64,000 nt of DNA from Comamonas serinivorans (GTDB taxonomy: Bacteria; Pseudomonadota; Gammaproteobacteria; Burkholderiales; Burkholderiaceae_C). A program made the position numbers and the translations under genes. A model generated the notes under the pieces. The model did not search any database and was not told where the DNA came from. It was given only the letters and a program-made list of their open reading frames with translations. This document shows, in pieces, positions 8,120 through 17,853 of the stretch (position 1 is its first letter; every line of letters begins with the position of its first letter). The stretch covers positions 1,674,001-1,738,000 of the forward strand of contig NZ_CP021455.1 of NCBI RefSeq assembly GCF_002158865.1, given 5' to 3'.

Positions 8120-8165
8120 GTATGCCTCGGTTTCCGTTCTTTGGATGACGGAAAGGGCTGTGTAC
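8120..8165. repeat. 46-nt palindromic element, copy 3
   Basis: Ends GTAT...GTAC (one G-T change at the right end). The inner stem TTTCCGTT against GACGGAAA gives 7 pairs plus a G-T. It stops 6 bases before the lpxH start codon, so an lpxH transcript starting upstream would carry it in its leader. Confidence 0.8.
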
Positions 8166-8476
8166 TGGGTGTGTGGCGGCGTAAGGGCTGCGGATGCGCA
8201 GGCGCTTTCAATCGGGTGCTGGGCGTGTCCGCGTTGACCCGATTGGGCGCGGCAGCGTGTCGGCCCGGGTGCCCCTGAAGCCTGGGCTGGCCGTGGCGGG
8301 TGCACCTGAGGCTAGGAGGCTCGGGCCGCGCAGGTCTGGCGTGCGCATCGCGGTGCGGCGACCCAGGAGCGGGCGCGTCGGTGATCCGCAAGAGCCCTGT
8401 GGGGTCCGCCGCAGTGCGGCAGGACGACAGGTGGCGCAGGGCATCGGCTGATGCCGAAGCCGCTGCGCCCGGTCGA
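8166..8476. other. Gene-free gap between lpxH and ppiB
   Basis: About 310 bp of GC-rich sequence. I see no gene, no clear promoter and no repeat beyond the adjacent 46-nt palindrome. Open frames here are short and lack recognisable motifs. Confidence 0.5.
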
Positions 8477-8977
8477 TCAGAGCACTTCGACCTTCTCGAT
8501 GACCACGTCGTCCTGGGGCACGTCCTGGTGGCCGCCGCGGTTGCCCGTGGCCACGCCCGCGATGGCGTCCACCACGTCCTGGCCGGCCGTGACCTTGCCG
8601 AACACGGCATAGCCCCAGCCCTGGGCCGTGGGGCTGGTGAAGTTCAGGAAGTCGTTCTTGGCCACGTTGATGAAGAACTGCGCGCTGGCCGAATGCGGGT
8701 CGCTGGTGCGCGCCATGGCGATGGTGTATTTGTCGTTCTTCAGGCCGTTGTTGGCTTCGTTGGTGATGGGCGCATCGGTGGGCTTTTGCTTCAGGCCCGA
8801 CTCGAAGCCGCCGCCCTGGATCATGAAGCCGGGGATGACGCGGTGGAACACCGTGCCGTTGAAGTGGCCTTTTTCGGCGTAGGCGATGAAGTTCGCCACG
8901 GTCTTGGGGGCCTGCTCGTCGTCGAGTTCCAGGGTGATGACGCCGCGGCCGGCGATGTGCATGTTCAGTGTGCGCAT
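8477..8977 (-). CDS. ppiB: Cytoplasmic peptidyl-prolyl cis-trans isomerase B (cyclophilin)
   Basis: A 166-residue bacterial cyclophilin without a signal peptide. The active-site blocks are complete: TVFHRVIPGFMIQGGGF (catalytic Arg of FHR), AMARTSDPHSASAQFFI and YAVFGKVTAGQDVVD. It catalyses prolyl cis-trans isomerisation in the cytosol. It lies 5 bp downstream of the periplasmic paralogue ppiA and is surely in the same transcript. Confidence 0.96.
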   Translation of the reverse strand: MRTLNMHIAGRGVITLELDDEQAPKTVANFIAYAEKGHFNGTVFHRVIPGFMIQGGGFESGLKQKPTDAPITNEANNGLKNDKYTIAMARTSDPHSASAQFFINVAKNDFLNFTSPTAQGWGYAVFGKVTAGQDVVDAIAGVATGNRGGHQDVPQDDVVIEKVEVL

Positions 8978-8982
8978 GGTGC

Positions 8983-9657
8983 TTATTTCACGAGGGTTGC
9001 AGATTGGATGACGATGGGCGTCTTGGGCACGTCGGAGGGGAAGGGGCCGCCGGCGCCCGTGGGCGTCTGGCGGATCTTCTCGACCACGTCCATGCCGCTG
9101 ACCACCTTGCCGAACACGGTGTAGCCGAACAGGGCGGGGTGGTTGATGACGTTCTTGCGCGGGATGTCCTTGTGGACCTGGCCCTGGAATTCAAAGGTGA
9201 CGGGGTCGCCATCGGGGATCGCCACCGGGTCCAGGCGTGCATTGTCCACGGTGTTGATGAAGAACTGGCTGGTGGCCGAGTTCGGGTCGTTGGTGCGGGC
9301 CATGGCGACCGAGCCGCGCACATTCTTCAGGCCCTTGGCCAGGGCGGCCCGTCCTTCGTGCAGGATGGCCGGGCGCGTGGGCTTTTGCTTGTAGTCGGTG
9401 TCAAAGCCGCCGCCCTGCACCATGAAGTCGGCGATCACGCGGTGAAACGTGGTGCCGTCGTAATGCTTGTCCTTCACGTACTGGAGGAAGTTGGCCACGG
9501 TCTTGGGCGCCTTGTCGGGGTAGACCTCGATGACGAAGTCGCCCACGTTGGTGCTGAACTTCACACGGGGGTCTGCGGCGGCGTGGACCAGGCCGGTGCC
9601 ACCCAGCGCCAGGGTGGCGGTCAAGGCCAGCTGGGTCAGCTGTCTGCGGTTGAACAT
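8983..9657 (-). CDS. ppiA: Periplasmic peptidyl-prolyl cis-trans isomerase A (cyclophilin)
   Basis: A 224-residue cyclophilin with an N-terminal signal peptide (Arg-Arg-Gln start, hydrophobic stretch, cleavage after VHAA around residue 27), so it acts in the periplasm. The isomerase core shows TTFHRVIADFMVQGGGF and MARTNDPNSATSQFFINTVDN. It also has a short insert (HKDIPRKNVINHPALFGYTVFGKV) typical of this subfamily. It is immediately upstream of ppiB; the two are a tandem cytosolic/periplasmic pair. Confidence 0.95.
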   Translation of the reverse strand: MFNRRQLTQLALTATLALGGTGLVHAAADPRVKFSTNVGDFVIEVYPDKAPKTVANFLQYVKDKHYDGTTFHRVIADFMVQGGGFDTDYKQKPTRPAILHEGRAALAKGLKNVRGSVAMARTNDPNSATSQFFINTVDNARLDPVAIPDGDPVTFEFQGQVHKDIPRKNVINHPALFGYTVFGKVVSGMDVVEKIRQTPTGAGGPFPSDVPKTPIVIQSATLVK

Positions 9658-9754
9658 GCAAGCAACTCCTTGTTGAGTCGGTCAGGGTGTCGGAAAAAGG
9701 GGCGAAGGCTAGCACGAGGGCACGGCCACGCGCTGCGGCCTGGGCGCAGGGGCG

Positions 9755-10333
9755 TCAGCGGGCGCTGCCCGGGGCGGAGGCTTTGGCCTTGGGCTCGGGG
9801 GCCGTCTGGGCCGAGCCCAGCACCTGCGCCAGGTCGCGCTGCTTGGTGGCCAGGCGCGGGGCGTTGCCGCCCGCGCGCGACGACAGCGCGTACTGCTGGC
9901 TGGCGAGCCGCGCGTACACGTCGCCCAGGTTTTCAAAGGCAGTGGCGTAGTTGGGGTTCAGGGAAATGGCCGTTTCCAGCTCGGTTCGCGCCAGGTTGTA
10001 CTCCCCGCGCGAGGCGTAGATCACGGCCAGGTTGTTGTGGGGCTCGGCCAACTCGGGGTAGTCGGAGATCAGGGCGCGCAGCGTGTCGATGGCGTCGTCG
10101 GTCTGGCCCGCGGCCGATTGGGCCGACGACAGCAGGAACCGCATCTGCGGGTCCTTGGGTTTGGCTTTGACGTAGGCCTGGGCCTTGACGATGGCCTGTT
10201 CGTTCAGGCCGCTCTTGAGCAGGCGCTGGACGTCGCTGTAGTCGTTGGCCCAGGCGAAGGGGCTGGCACACGCCAGCAGCAGCAGAGCCAGGGCGACCGG
10301 CGCGGATCGTTGCTTGAAAAGGAGCGAGGGCAT
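9755..10333 (-). CDS. TPR-repeat periplasmic protein
   Basis: A 192-residue protein with a signal peptide (hydrophobic residues 12-30, ending near ASPFAWA) and about three tetratricopeptide repeats between residues 30 and 150 (for example YPELAEPHNNLAVIYASRGEYNLARTEL and NPNYATAFENLGDVYARLASQQY). The C-terminal 30 residues are Ala/Pro/Lys-rich and probably disordered. TPR units mediate protein contacts; no partner can be named. It heads the ppiA-ppiB-lpxH group and is divergent from cysS, an arrangement I associate with Comamonadaceae. Confidence 0.88.
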   Translation of the reverse strand: MPSLLFKQRSAPVALALLLLACASPFAWANDYSDVQRLLKSGLNEQAIVKAQAYVKAKPKDPQMRFLLSSAQSAAGQTDDAIDTLRALISDYPELAEPHNNLAVIYASRGEYNLARTELETAISLNPNYATAFENLGDVYARLASQQYALSSRAGGNAPRLATKQRDLAQVLGSAQTAPEPKAKASAPGSAR

Positions 10334-10597
10334 CCGGCAATGATAGGGGCATTGCCCATGCCCGATGCAGGACGCGGTCCCGCGCCGGCGTCAGGCCGAC
10401 CGCGGCCGGTGCGCGTGTCGGGACGGCGGTGAGGGCAAGGGGTGGCCGGCCCCGGCCTGCTTACAATCGAACGCTTTGTCACGCCCATCCGCACGGATGA
10501 CCGCGTGTCGGCCGCCCCGTCGCGCCGGGGTGGCCCAGGTCGCTCGGCGCCCGGCAGCCGGCCGTTTCCTCCCATCCGTTCCCACCTCACGTCCACC

Positions 10598-11995
10598 ATG
10601 AGCCTGCGCATCCACAACACGCTGACCCGTTCTGTCGAGGCCTTTGAGCCCCTCGACCCCGCGAACGTGCGCATGTATGTCTGCGGCATGACGGTGTACG
10701 ACTACTGCCACCTGGGCCATGCGCGTTCCATGGTGGCCTTCGACGTGGTGCAGCGCTGGTTGCGCGTGTCGGGCTATGGCCTGACCTACGTGCGCAACAT
10801 CACCGACATCGACGACAAGATCATCAAGCGGGCGGCCGAGAACGGCGAAACCATCCGCAGCCTGACCGACCGCATGATCGACGCCCTGCACGAGGACGCC
10901 GATGCGCTGGGCATTGCGCGGCCTGACCACGAGCCGCGCGCGACCGAGCACGTGCCGCAAATGCTGCGCCTGATCGGCCTGCTGCAGGACAAAGGCTTGG
11001 CCTACCGCGCCGAAGGTGACGGCGAGGGCGGCGACATGAACTACGCCGTGCGCCGCTTTGCCGGCTACGGCAAGCTGTCCGGCAAGTCGCTGGACGATTT
11101 GCAGGCCGGCGAGCGCGTGGCCGTGGCCGATGGCAAACAGGACCCGCTCGACTTCGTGCTCTGGAAGTCGGCCAAGGCCGGCGAGCCGGACGACGCCAAG
11201 TGGGACTCGCCCTTCGGCACCGGCCGGCCCGGCTGGCACATCGAGTGCTCGGCCATGGCCTGCGAGCTGCTGGGCGAGACCTTCGACATCCATGGCGGCG
11301 GCGCCGACCTGCAGTTTCCGCACCACGAGAACGAGATCGCCCAGAGCGAGGGCGCGCATGGCCAGCCCCTGGCGCGCTACTGGCTGCACAACGGCTTCAT
11401 CAACGTCGACAACGAGAAGATGTCCAAGTCGCTGGGCAACTTCTTCACCATCCGCGACGTGCTCAAGGCCTACGAGCCCGAGGTGGTGCGCTTTTTCGTC
11501 GTGCGCAGCCATTACCGCAGCCCGCTGAACTACAGCGACGTGCACCTGGACGACGCCAAGGCCTCGCTCAAGCGGCTGTATACGGCGCTCTCGTTGGTGA
11601 ACCAAACGCCGGCGGCTGATACTGCGGCCATCGATTGGTCCCACCCCGTGGCCGCGCGCTTCAAGGCCGCCATGGACGAAGACTTCGGCACGCCCGATGC
11701 CGTCGCCGTGCTGTTTGACCTGGCCAGCGAACTGAACCGCTCGCGCAACGCCGCCGATGCGCAGCTGCTCAAGGCCCTGGGCGCCTGCCTGGGCCTGCTG
11801 CAGGACGACCCGCAGACCTTCCTGCAGGCCGGGGCCGGCCTCTCGGAGGCCGAGATCCGGCAACAGATTGATGCACGGGCCGCGGCCAAGGCGAGCAAGA
11901 ATTACGCCGAAGCCGACCGCATCCGCCAGGCCCTGCTGGCGCAAGGCATCGCCCTCAAGGATTCCCCCACCGGCACCACGTGGGAATCTGTGTAA
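10598..11995 (+). CDS. cysS: Cysteinyl-tRNA synthetase
   Basis: A 465-residue class I aminoacyl-tRNA synthetase charging tRNA-Cys. Visible landmarks are the zinc-binding Cys at VCGMTVYDYCHLGHAR, which contains the HIGH-type HLGH motif, the zinc ligands CSAMAC and HHENEIAQSE, and the KMSKSLGN signature. Length matches the family. The start is ATG 10598, giving MSLRIHNTLTR; the upstream open frame adds 52 implausible residues. The spacer to the divergent TPR gene should hold its promoter. Confidence 0.97.
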   Translation: MSLRIHNTLTRSVEAFEPLDPANVRMYVCGMTVYDYCHLGHARSMVAFDVVQRWLRVSGYGLTYVRNITDIDDKIIKRAAENGETIRSLTDRMIDALHEDADALGIARPDHEPRATEHVPQMLRLIGLLQDKGLAYRAEGDGEGGDMNYAVRRFAGYGKLSGKSLDDLQAGERVAVADGKQDPLDFVLWKSAKAGEPDDAKWDSPFGTGRPGWHIECSAMACELLGETFDIHGGGADLQFPHHENEIAQSEGAHGQPLARYWLHNGFINVDNEKMSKSLGNFFTIRDVLKAYEPEVVRFFVVRSHYRSPLNYSDVHLDDAKASLKRLYTALSLVNQTPAADTAAIDWSHPVAARFKAAMDEDFGTPDAVAVLFDLASELNRSRNAADAQLLKALGACLGLLQDDPQTFLQAGAGLSEAEIRQQIDARAAAKASKNYAEADRIRQALLAQGIALKDSPTGTTWESV

Positions 11996-12020
11996 GCCTC
12001 CCGCATTCCTCCCTCTGCCC

Positions 12021-12040
12021 GGCCCGCAGCCCTGCGGGCC
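12021..12040 (+). terminator. Hairpin after cysS
   Basis: GGCCCGCA (12021-12028) pairs with TGCGGGCC (12033-12040) over a GCCC loop, followed by GTTCTTGT. A possible weak intrinsic terminator between cysS and the glycosylase gene. Confidence 0.5.
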
Positions 12041-12084
12041 GTTCTTGTCCCCCTCATCGTCCTCGTTTCGACGGGCTTTCCCCC

Positions 12085-12729
12085 ATGAGCAGCTCCACCC
12101 CAGGTCCTTCTGTGTCGCCCGCCTATTGGGGGGAGGCCTGCCAGCACCTGATGCGCAAGGACCGGGTGATGAAGCGGCTGATCCCGGCGTGCGGCGCCGT
12201 CTGCCTGGAGTCGCGCGGCGACGCTTTCGTCACGCTGGCACGCTCGGTTGTGGGCCAGCAGGTCTCGGTCAAGGCCGCGCAGGCCGTGTGGGACCGTTTT
12301 GCCGCCTTGCCCAAACGCATGACGCCCGCGTCGGTGCTCAAGCTCAAGGTGGATGACATGCGCGCGGCCGGCCTGTCGGCGCGCAAGGTTGAGTACATCG
12401 TCGACCTGGCCCTGCATTTCCAGGGTAAGAAGCTGCACGTGGGCGACTGGCCCGACATGGACGACGAGGCCATCATCTCGGAGCTGGTGGCCATTCGCGG
12501 CATCGGCCGCTGGACGGCCGAGATGTTCCTCATCTTTCACCTGCTGCGCCCCAACGTGCTGCCGCTGGACGACGCCGGCCTCATCAAAGGCATCAGCGAG
12601 AGCTATTTTTCGGGCGAGCCCGTCTCGCGCTCGGACGCGCGCGAAGTGGCCGAGGTCTGGGCGCCATGGCGTTCGGTGGCGACTTGGTATATTTGGCGCT
12701 CGCTTCAGCCCCTGCCGGTCGCGTATTGA
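12085..12729 (+). CDS. AlkA-like DNA-3-methyladenine glycosylase
   Basis: A 214-residue helix-hairpin-helix DNA glycosylase of the AlkA/MAG group, which excises alkylated bases. The HhH motif lies at VAIRGIGRWTAEMFLIF and the catalytic Asp in the following VLPLDDAGL; LARSVVGQQVSVKAA is another family signature. The N-terminal AlkA domain is absent, as in the short bacterial and yeast MAG forms. It lies between cysS and accA, an order common in Burkholderiales. Start ATG 12085 was preferred over the longer open frame that overlaps cysS. Confidence 0.92.
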   Translation: MSSSTPGPSVSPAYWGEACQHLMRKDRVMKRLIPACGAVCLESRGDAFVTLARSVVGQQVSVKAAQAVWDRFAALPKRMTPASVLKLKVDDMRAAGLSARKVEYIVDLALHFQGKKLHVGDWPDMDDEAIISELVAIRGIGRWTAEMFLIFHLLRPNVLPLDDAGLIKGISESYFSGEPVSRSDAREVAEVWAPWRSVATWYIWRSLQPLPVAY

Positions 12730-12750
12730 CGAACCTGGCGCACGGACGCA

Positions 12751-12771
12751 GCCGCCGCGGGCGGCTTTTTT
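12751..12771 (+). terminator. Rho-independent terminator between the glycosylase gene and accA
   Basis: GCCGCC (12751-12756) and GGCGGC (12760-12765) form a GC stem with a 3-nt loop, followed by six T residues. A strong intrinsic terminator 22 bases after the glycosylase stop. accA therefore probably depends on its own promoter or on read-through. Confidence 0.85.
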
Positions 12772-12838
12772 GTCGCCGGCCCGAGGCGGACCTCAGGCGT
12801 GGCAGGCCGGTGGGCAGCGCACTTTTTGGAGAACATTC

Positions 12839-13834
<996 letters not shown>

Positions 13835-14331
13835 AGCGGATGGCGCAGGGCGAAGGGCCGGGTGAACCGGCTCAGACCCTCCGCTCTGACGTGACCTGCG
13901 CGGCGTCCTCACGCTCGGTTTTGACACTGCGCAAGCTTGCGGGGACAGCCGTTTGCCGTGCAGAGGATGCGCCAATCCGATTGACGTTGCGCAGTACCGC
14001 TGTCTCCACCAGATTTCATGATCGGCGACAGATGGATACTGCTTTGAGCGAGGCGTGCCGCATGCAACGGGCAAAGCAGGGGCCGTGCGTTGCGAAGCCG
14101 ATGGAAATGCAGCCGTGTTGAGCCTCGCGGATCGGGCCCCAAGCCCTCCAAGCAGCGCCGACTTGGCGCCCCATCTCCCGTCGGCCCACGGTGCGCGCGC
14201 GGCGCGGCCTGGTGCGGCTCGCCTGCGTCGTGGCATTTGCCCGCGCGGTGTCACGACCGGACGTGCTTGGCGTACTCGGGCGTGGGCAATGCGGTGTGGG
14301 ACAGGCATGCGCCGCCCGTCCTGTGGGCCGG
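13835..14331. other. Gene-free gap after accA holding one 46-nt palindrome
   Basis: About 500 bp without a supportable gene. Apart from palindrome copy 4 (13994-14039) I see no promoter or terminator of good quality. Possible short frames on both strands look like GC-rich noise. Confidence 0.5.
13994..14039. repeat. 46-nt palindromic element, copy 4 (degenerate)
   Basis: Begins GTAC and ends ATAC, still exactly 46 nt, with GCA/TGC flanks. CTGTC pairs with GACAG after a small register shift; the inner stem is decayed on the left side. Recognised mainly by length, ends and flanks. Confidence 0.6.
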
Positions 14332-14907
14332 ATGGCTGAACCGGCCCCCACCAACCGTCGGCCGACGCCCGCGGCACCGGCGCGGCGCGGGCCCGGCCGC
14401 CTGGGCTGGGTGCTGGCGCTGGTGGTCACGCTGGCGTTGGTGCGCGGCCTGGCCCACGTGGCGCAATGGCCCTGGCTTCATGCGCTGCTGGCCGTGCCCG
14501 GCACCGCGTTGCACGAGGGGGCCCACGCTGGCGTTGCCTGGATCTTGGGCGCCCAGCCGCAGGGCTTGAGCCTGTGGCCGGCACGCCTGCCCGATGGCCG
14601 CTTTCAACTGGGCAGCGTGCGCTTCGTGCCGGTCTGGTGGAACGTGGCGGCCATCAGCCTGGCGCCGCTGGCGCTGGCTGGCGTGGCTGCGCTGTGCGTG
14701 GGCGCTGCCGTGCGTGCCCGATCGTGGCCGGGGCGCCTGGCGGGCGTGTACCTGGCGGCCTGTGCCGTGTCCAGCTGCTGGCCGTCGGGCGTGGATTGGG
14801 GCCATGCGTTGCGCGCGCCGCTGAGCTGGCCCCTGGCGCTGCTGCTGGGCGTCATCTGGCATGGCGCGGTCTGGTGGGCACTGCACCGGATGTGGCGCCG
14901 GCCCTGA
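14332..14907 (+). CDS. Membrane protein with an HExxH-type motif (possible M50-like peptidase)
   Basis: A 191-residue hydrophobic protein with about five predicted membrane segments. A conserved-looking zinc motif, HEGAH, lies at the end of a segment (AVPGTALHEGAHAGVAWILGA, about residues 58-78), which recalls site-2 and other M50-type intramembrane metalloproteases. The second metal-ligand motif of that family (NxxPxxxxDG) is not evident, so activity is uncertain. The ATG at 14332 is chosen; a longer frame from 14191 is possible. It stands alone between accA and metN. Confidence 0.7.
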   Translation: MAEPAPTNRRPTPAAPARRGPGRLGWVLALVVTLALVRGLAHVAQWPWLHALLAVPGTALHEGAHAGVAWILGAQPQGLSLWPARLPDGRFQLGSVRFVPVWWNVAAISLAPLALAGVAALCVGAAVRARSWPGRLAGVYLAACAVSSCWPSGVDWGHALRAPLSWPLALLLGVIWHGAVWWALHRMWRRP

Positions 14908-15281
14908 ACCGGGGACTGGGCGCGCTGCATCGCTTGTTGGGGCACCAGACGGCGTTGGCGCGGCACCGGAACGCCGTCCAGGCCAGGCGGTCAGATCGGC
15001 GGTGGCAGGCGCCCCGGTTGCGGATGGCCCGGCCCGGTTCAGCCTTGTCGCGGCGCTGTCCCGGTGGTCCCGATCCACACCAGGGATGGCCGTGAGCGGC
15101 ACGCCAGCCGGTCAGCCACTGAGTGCTCGGCCTCCCGCGACGCGGCCCCTCGCCGCACGGTCAGTCAGGGCCGATCGGGCTGCCGCGCGGACCGGCCCGG
15201 TAAAATCACGCCGCTTGGGGCCGTGAGCGGGCCCGCGCAGTCGCCCGTCGGCCAGCCCGGTGTGGCTTTGAGATTTCTGGG
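14908..15281. other. Gene-free gap before metN
   Basis: About 370 bp of GC-rich sequence with no supportable gene. I looked for a SAM-type riboswitch upstream of the methionine transporter and saw none; the only structured item is palindrome copy 5 just downstream. Confidence 0.5.
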
Positions 15282-15327
15282 GTATGCGCCGGTTGCCGTT
15301 TATAGTCAAACGACAGCCGGGTCATAC
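15282..15327. repeat. 46-nt palindromic element, copy 5
   Basis: 15 of 19 arm positions pair, plus one G-T, with GGG/CCC flanks extending the stem. CCGG-TTG...CAGCCGG and CGTT/AACG are the paired blocks. Its end lies 29 bases before the metN start codon, so it would be in the metN leader if transcription starts upstream. Confidence 0.88.
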
Positions 15328-15356
15328 CCCTTGTCTGTGTCCCAGAGACGTTCAAC

Positions 15357-16478
15357 ATGATCGACATTCAAGGCTTGTCGCTGAGCTACAGCGGCCGGCA
15401 AGGGCCGGTGCATGCCTTGCGCGGCATCGATCTGCGCATCCAGTCCGGCGAGGTGTTCGGCATCATCGGCCGCAGCGGCGCCGGCAAAAGCTCGCTGGTG
15501 CGCACCATCAACCTGCTGAACCGGCCGACCGCCGGGCGCGTCGAGGTCGCGGGCCGCGAGCTGACCACGCTCACGGCGGCCGAGCTGCGCGCCGCGCGGC
15601 AGGACATCGGCATGGTGTTCCAGCACTTCAACCTGCTGTCGTCGCGCACCGTGGCTGGCAACGTGGCCCTGCCGCTGGAGCTGGCGGGGGTGCCGCAGGC
15701 CGAGATCGAGGCGCGCATCCAGCCGCTGCTCGAGCTGGTGGGCCTGGCGCAGCTGGCCGACCGCTACCCGGCGCAGATCAGCGGCGGGCAAAAGCAGCGC
15801 GTGGGCATCGCGCGTGCGCTGGCCAGCCGGCCCAAGGTGCTGCTGTCCGACGAGGCCACCTCGGCGCTGGACCCGGAGACCACGCGTGCCATCCTCGACC
15901 TGCTGCGCGACGTGAACCGCCGCCTGGGCGTGACCATCGTGCTCATCACGCACCAGATGCAGGTCATCAAGCAGATTGCTGACCGCGTGGCCGTGATCGA
16001 CGGCGGCCGCATCGTCGAGATGGGCCCGGTGCTCGACGTCTTCACCCGGCCGCAGCACCCGACCACGCGCAGCCTGATCGAGGAGATCCTGCCGGCCTCG
16101 CTGCCCGAGTCGGTGCTGCAGCAGGCGCGCGGCATCGCGGCCCAGTTGCCGCCCGGCGTGTACGCGCACCTGCTGCGGGTCAGCTACGGGGGCGAGGCCG
16201 CCAACGCGCCGGTCTGGAGCGAGGTGGCTTCGCTGGGCGTGCAGGTGAACGTGCTGCATGGGGTGATCGACGAAATCCAGCGCCAGCCCTTTGGCATGCT
16301 GGCCGTGCTGCTGTGCGGCGCCGACCACGACCTGCAGGCCGCGGCCGCGCACCTGACGACGCGCGGCTACACCTGGACCTCGGTGCAAGAGACCGTGACC
16401 CCGCCCGGATCGGGCGCGGACTGGTGGGCCAACACGCGGTTGCCCCGCGACCCTGACGAGAAGACGATCTATGTTTGA
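15357..16478 (+). CDS. metN: Methionine ABC transporter ATP-binding protein
   Basis: A 373-residue ABC ATPase of the methionine uptake family. Walker A is GRSGAGKSS (about residues 38-46), the signature SGGQKQR, and Walker B VLLSDEATSALD. After the ATPase core (to about residue 250) comes the C-terminal regulatory NIL-type domain seen in MetN, which binds methionine and inhibits transport. Stop and start overlap with metI by 8 nt, so the two are one operon. The binding protein gene metQ is not next to them. Confidence 0.95.
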   Translation: MIDIQGLSLSYSGRQGPVHALRGIDLRIQSGEVFGIIGRSGAGKSSLVRTINLLNRPTAGRVEVAGRELTTLTAAELRAARQDIGMVFQHFNLLSSRTVAGNVALPLELAGVPQAEIEARIQPLLELVGLAQLADRYPAQISGGQKQRVGIARALASRPKVLLSDEATSALDPETTRAILDLLRDVNRRLGVTIVLITHQMQVIKQIADRVAVIDGGRIVEMGPVLDVFTRPQHPTTRSLIEEILPASLPESVLQQARGIAAQLPPGVYAHLLRVSYGGEAANAPVWSEVASLGVQVNVLHGVIDEIQRQPFGMLAVLLCGADHDLQAAAAHLTTRGYTWTSVQETVTPPGSGADWWANTRLPRDPDEKTIYV

Positions 16479-17136
16479 GAACATCAGTGCCGCCATGCTT
16501 GCGCTGCTGGGCCAGTCGCTGTGGGAAACCGTGCTCATGGTCGGCGTGTCCGGCGTGCTCGGCTCGCTGCTCGGCGTGCCGCTGGGCATCTACCTGCGGC
16601 TGACCGACCAGGGCGGGGTGCTGCAGAACGCCGCCGCCCACCACGCCGTGGGCTGGGTGGTCAACGCGCTGCGTTCGGTGCCCTTCATCATCCTGCTGGT
16701 GGCCATCATCCCGTTCACGCGGCTGGTGGTGGGCTCGTCCATTGGCACGGCGGCGGCCATCGTGCCGTTGACGGTGGCGGCGGCCCCCTTCATGGCGCGC
16801 CTGGTCGAAACGGCTTTGCGCGAGGTCGACGGCGGGCTGATCGAGGCCGCCCAGGCCATGGGCGCCACCACCGGCCAGATCGTCTGGAAGGTGCTGCTGC
16901 CCGAGGCGCTGCCCGGCATCGTGGCCGGCGTCACCATCACCTTCGTCACGCTCACGGGGTATTCGGCCATGGCCGGCGCCATCGGCGGCGGCGGCCTGGG
17001 CGACCTGGGCATCCGCTATGGCTACCAGCGCTTCCTGCCCGACGTGATGGTCGTGGTCGTGCTGGTGCTCATCGTCTTCGTCCAGCTCATCCAGAGCCTG
17101 GGCGACTGGATGGTGCGCCGCATCAGCCACCGCTGA
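16471..17136 (+). CDS. metI: Methionine ABC transporter permease
   Basis: A 221-residue permease with five membrane segments and the EAA-type coupling loop (EAAQAMGATTGQIVWKVLLPEALPGI, about residues 125-150). It pairs with MetN; together they move methionine across the inner membrane. Length and sequence (GSLLGVPLGIYL, NALRSVPFIILLVAIIPFTR, GYSAMAGAIGGGGLGDLGIRYGYQRF) are typical of MetI. It starts inside the end of metN. Confidence 0.95.
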   Translation: MFENISAAMLALLGQSLWETVLMVGVSGVLGSLLGVPLGIYLRLTDQGGVLQNAAAHHAVGWVVNALRSVPFIILLVAIIPFTRLVVGSSIGTAAAIVPLTVAAAPFMARLVETALREVDGGLIEAAQAMGATTGQIVWKVLLPEALPGIVAGVTITFVTLTGYSAMAGAIGGGGLGDLGIRYGYQRFLPDVMVVVVLVLIVFVQLIQSLGDWMVRRISHR

Positions 17137-17176
17137 GCCGGGGCGGCCGCGCGCAGCAGAGGCTCAGAAGGCATCC

Positions 17177-17853
17177 ATGCCATCGCCCGCTCCGCACCCG
17201 GATGCGAGCCTGCCATGGTCGCAGCTGGTGCATTGGCATGGGCGTGCCGAACAGGTGCCCACGCAGATCGAGACCTTGTGGCACCCGCAGGCCGCCGCGC
17301 GCCGCGAGGCGGCCCACACCCCCTGGCCCGCGTGCTGGAACACCAGGAGGGCGTGATGCAGGCCACGCCGTTTGCCGTGCAGCGCATGCTCACCCGCTGG
17401 CGCAAACGGGCAGCCACCGGCTCGCCGCCGCCGAGCGATGGGCTGATGGCCGTGCTCGCGCCCATCGCCACCGCCCTCACCCTTCAGCAACTGGGCCGGG
17501 GGGCCCAAGCCTGGACCATGGGGCTGACCTGGGCCGAGGCTTTGGCGCCCGACCAGCTGTGGCCGCCGTACGCGTCCGACCCCGACGACGAATCGCGCTG
17601 GGAGGCGTGGGTCATGACCGAGGCCATGTGGTGGGGCTGGCAGCGCCTGACGGCCGAGCAGCTGCTGGCGCATGCGCCAGCGATTCGGCAGGCTGCCGCG
17701 CTGGCGCGGCCGCTGGAGGAGCGCGAGGCCGATGCGTCGCCCCGGCGCCAGGGGCAGCGGCCAAGGTTCGACCTGCGCGGCACGCCTTCGCGCCAGGTGC
17801 TGTTCAGCCTGGCCCGCCTGGCACGTGCGCACGCCTTGGCCCTGTCTGCCTGA
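17177..17853 (+). CDS. Hypothetical protein, probably one gene broken by a one-base deletion
   Basis: Two consecutive frames cover this span. The first (ATG 17177, 59 codons) stops at 17354-17356; the second (ATG 17356) shares the TGATG overlap, has an AGGAGG just before it, and encodes 165 residues. Adding one C to the C5 run near 17320 would instead join them into about 225 residues, and the second frame reads as plausible coding sequence (LARVLEHQEGVMQATPF) well before its ATG. So either a coupled pair or a frameshifted single gene. The product is Trp- and Ala-rich and soluble; I do not recognise a family. It follows metI by 40 bp on the same strand. Confidence 0.6.
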
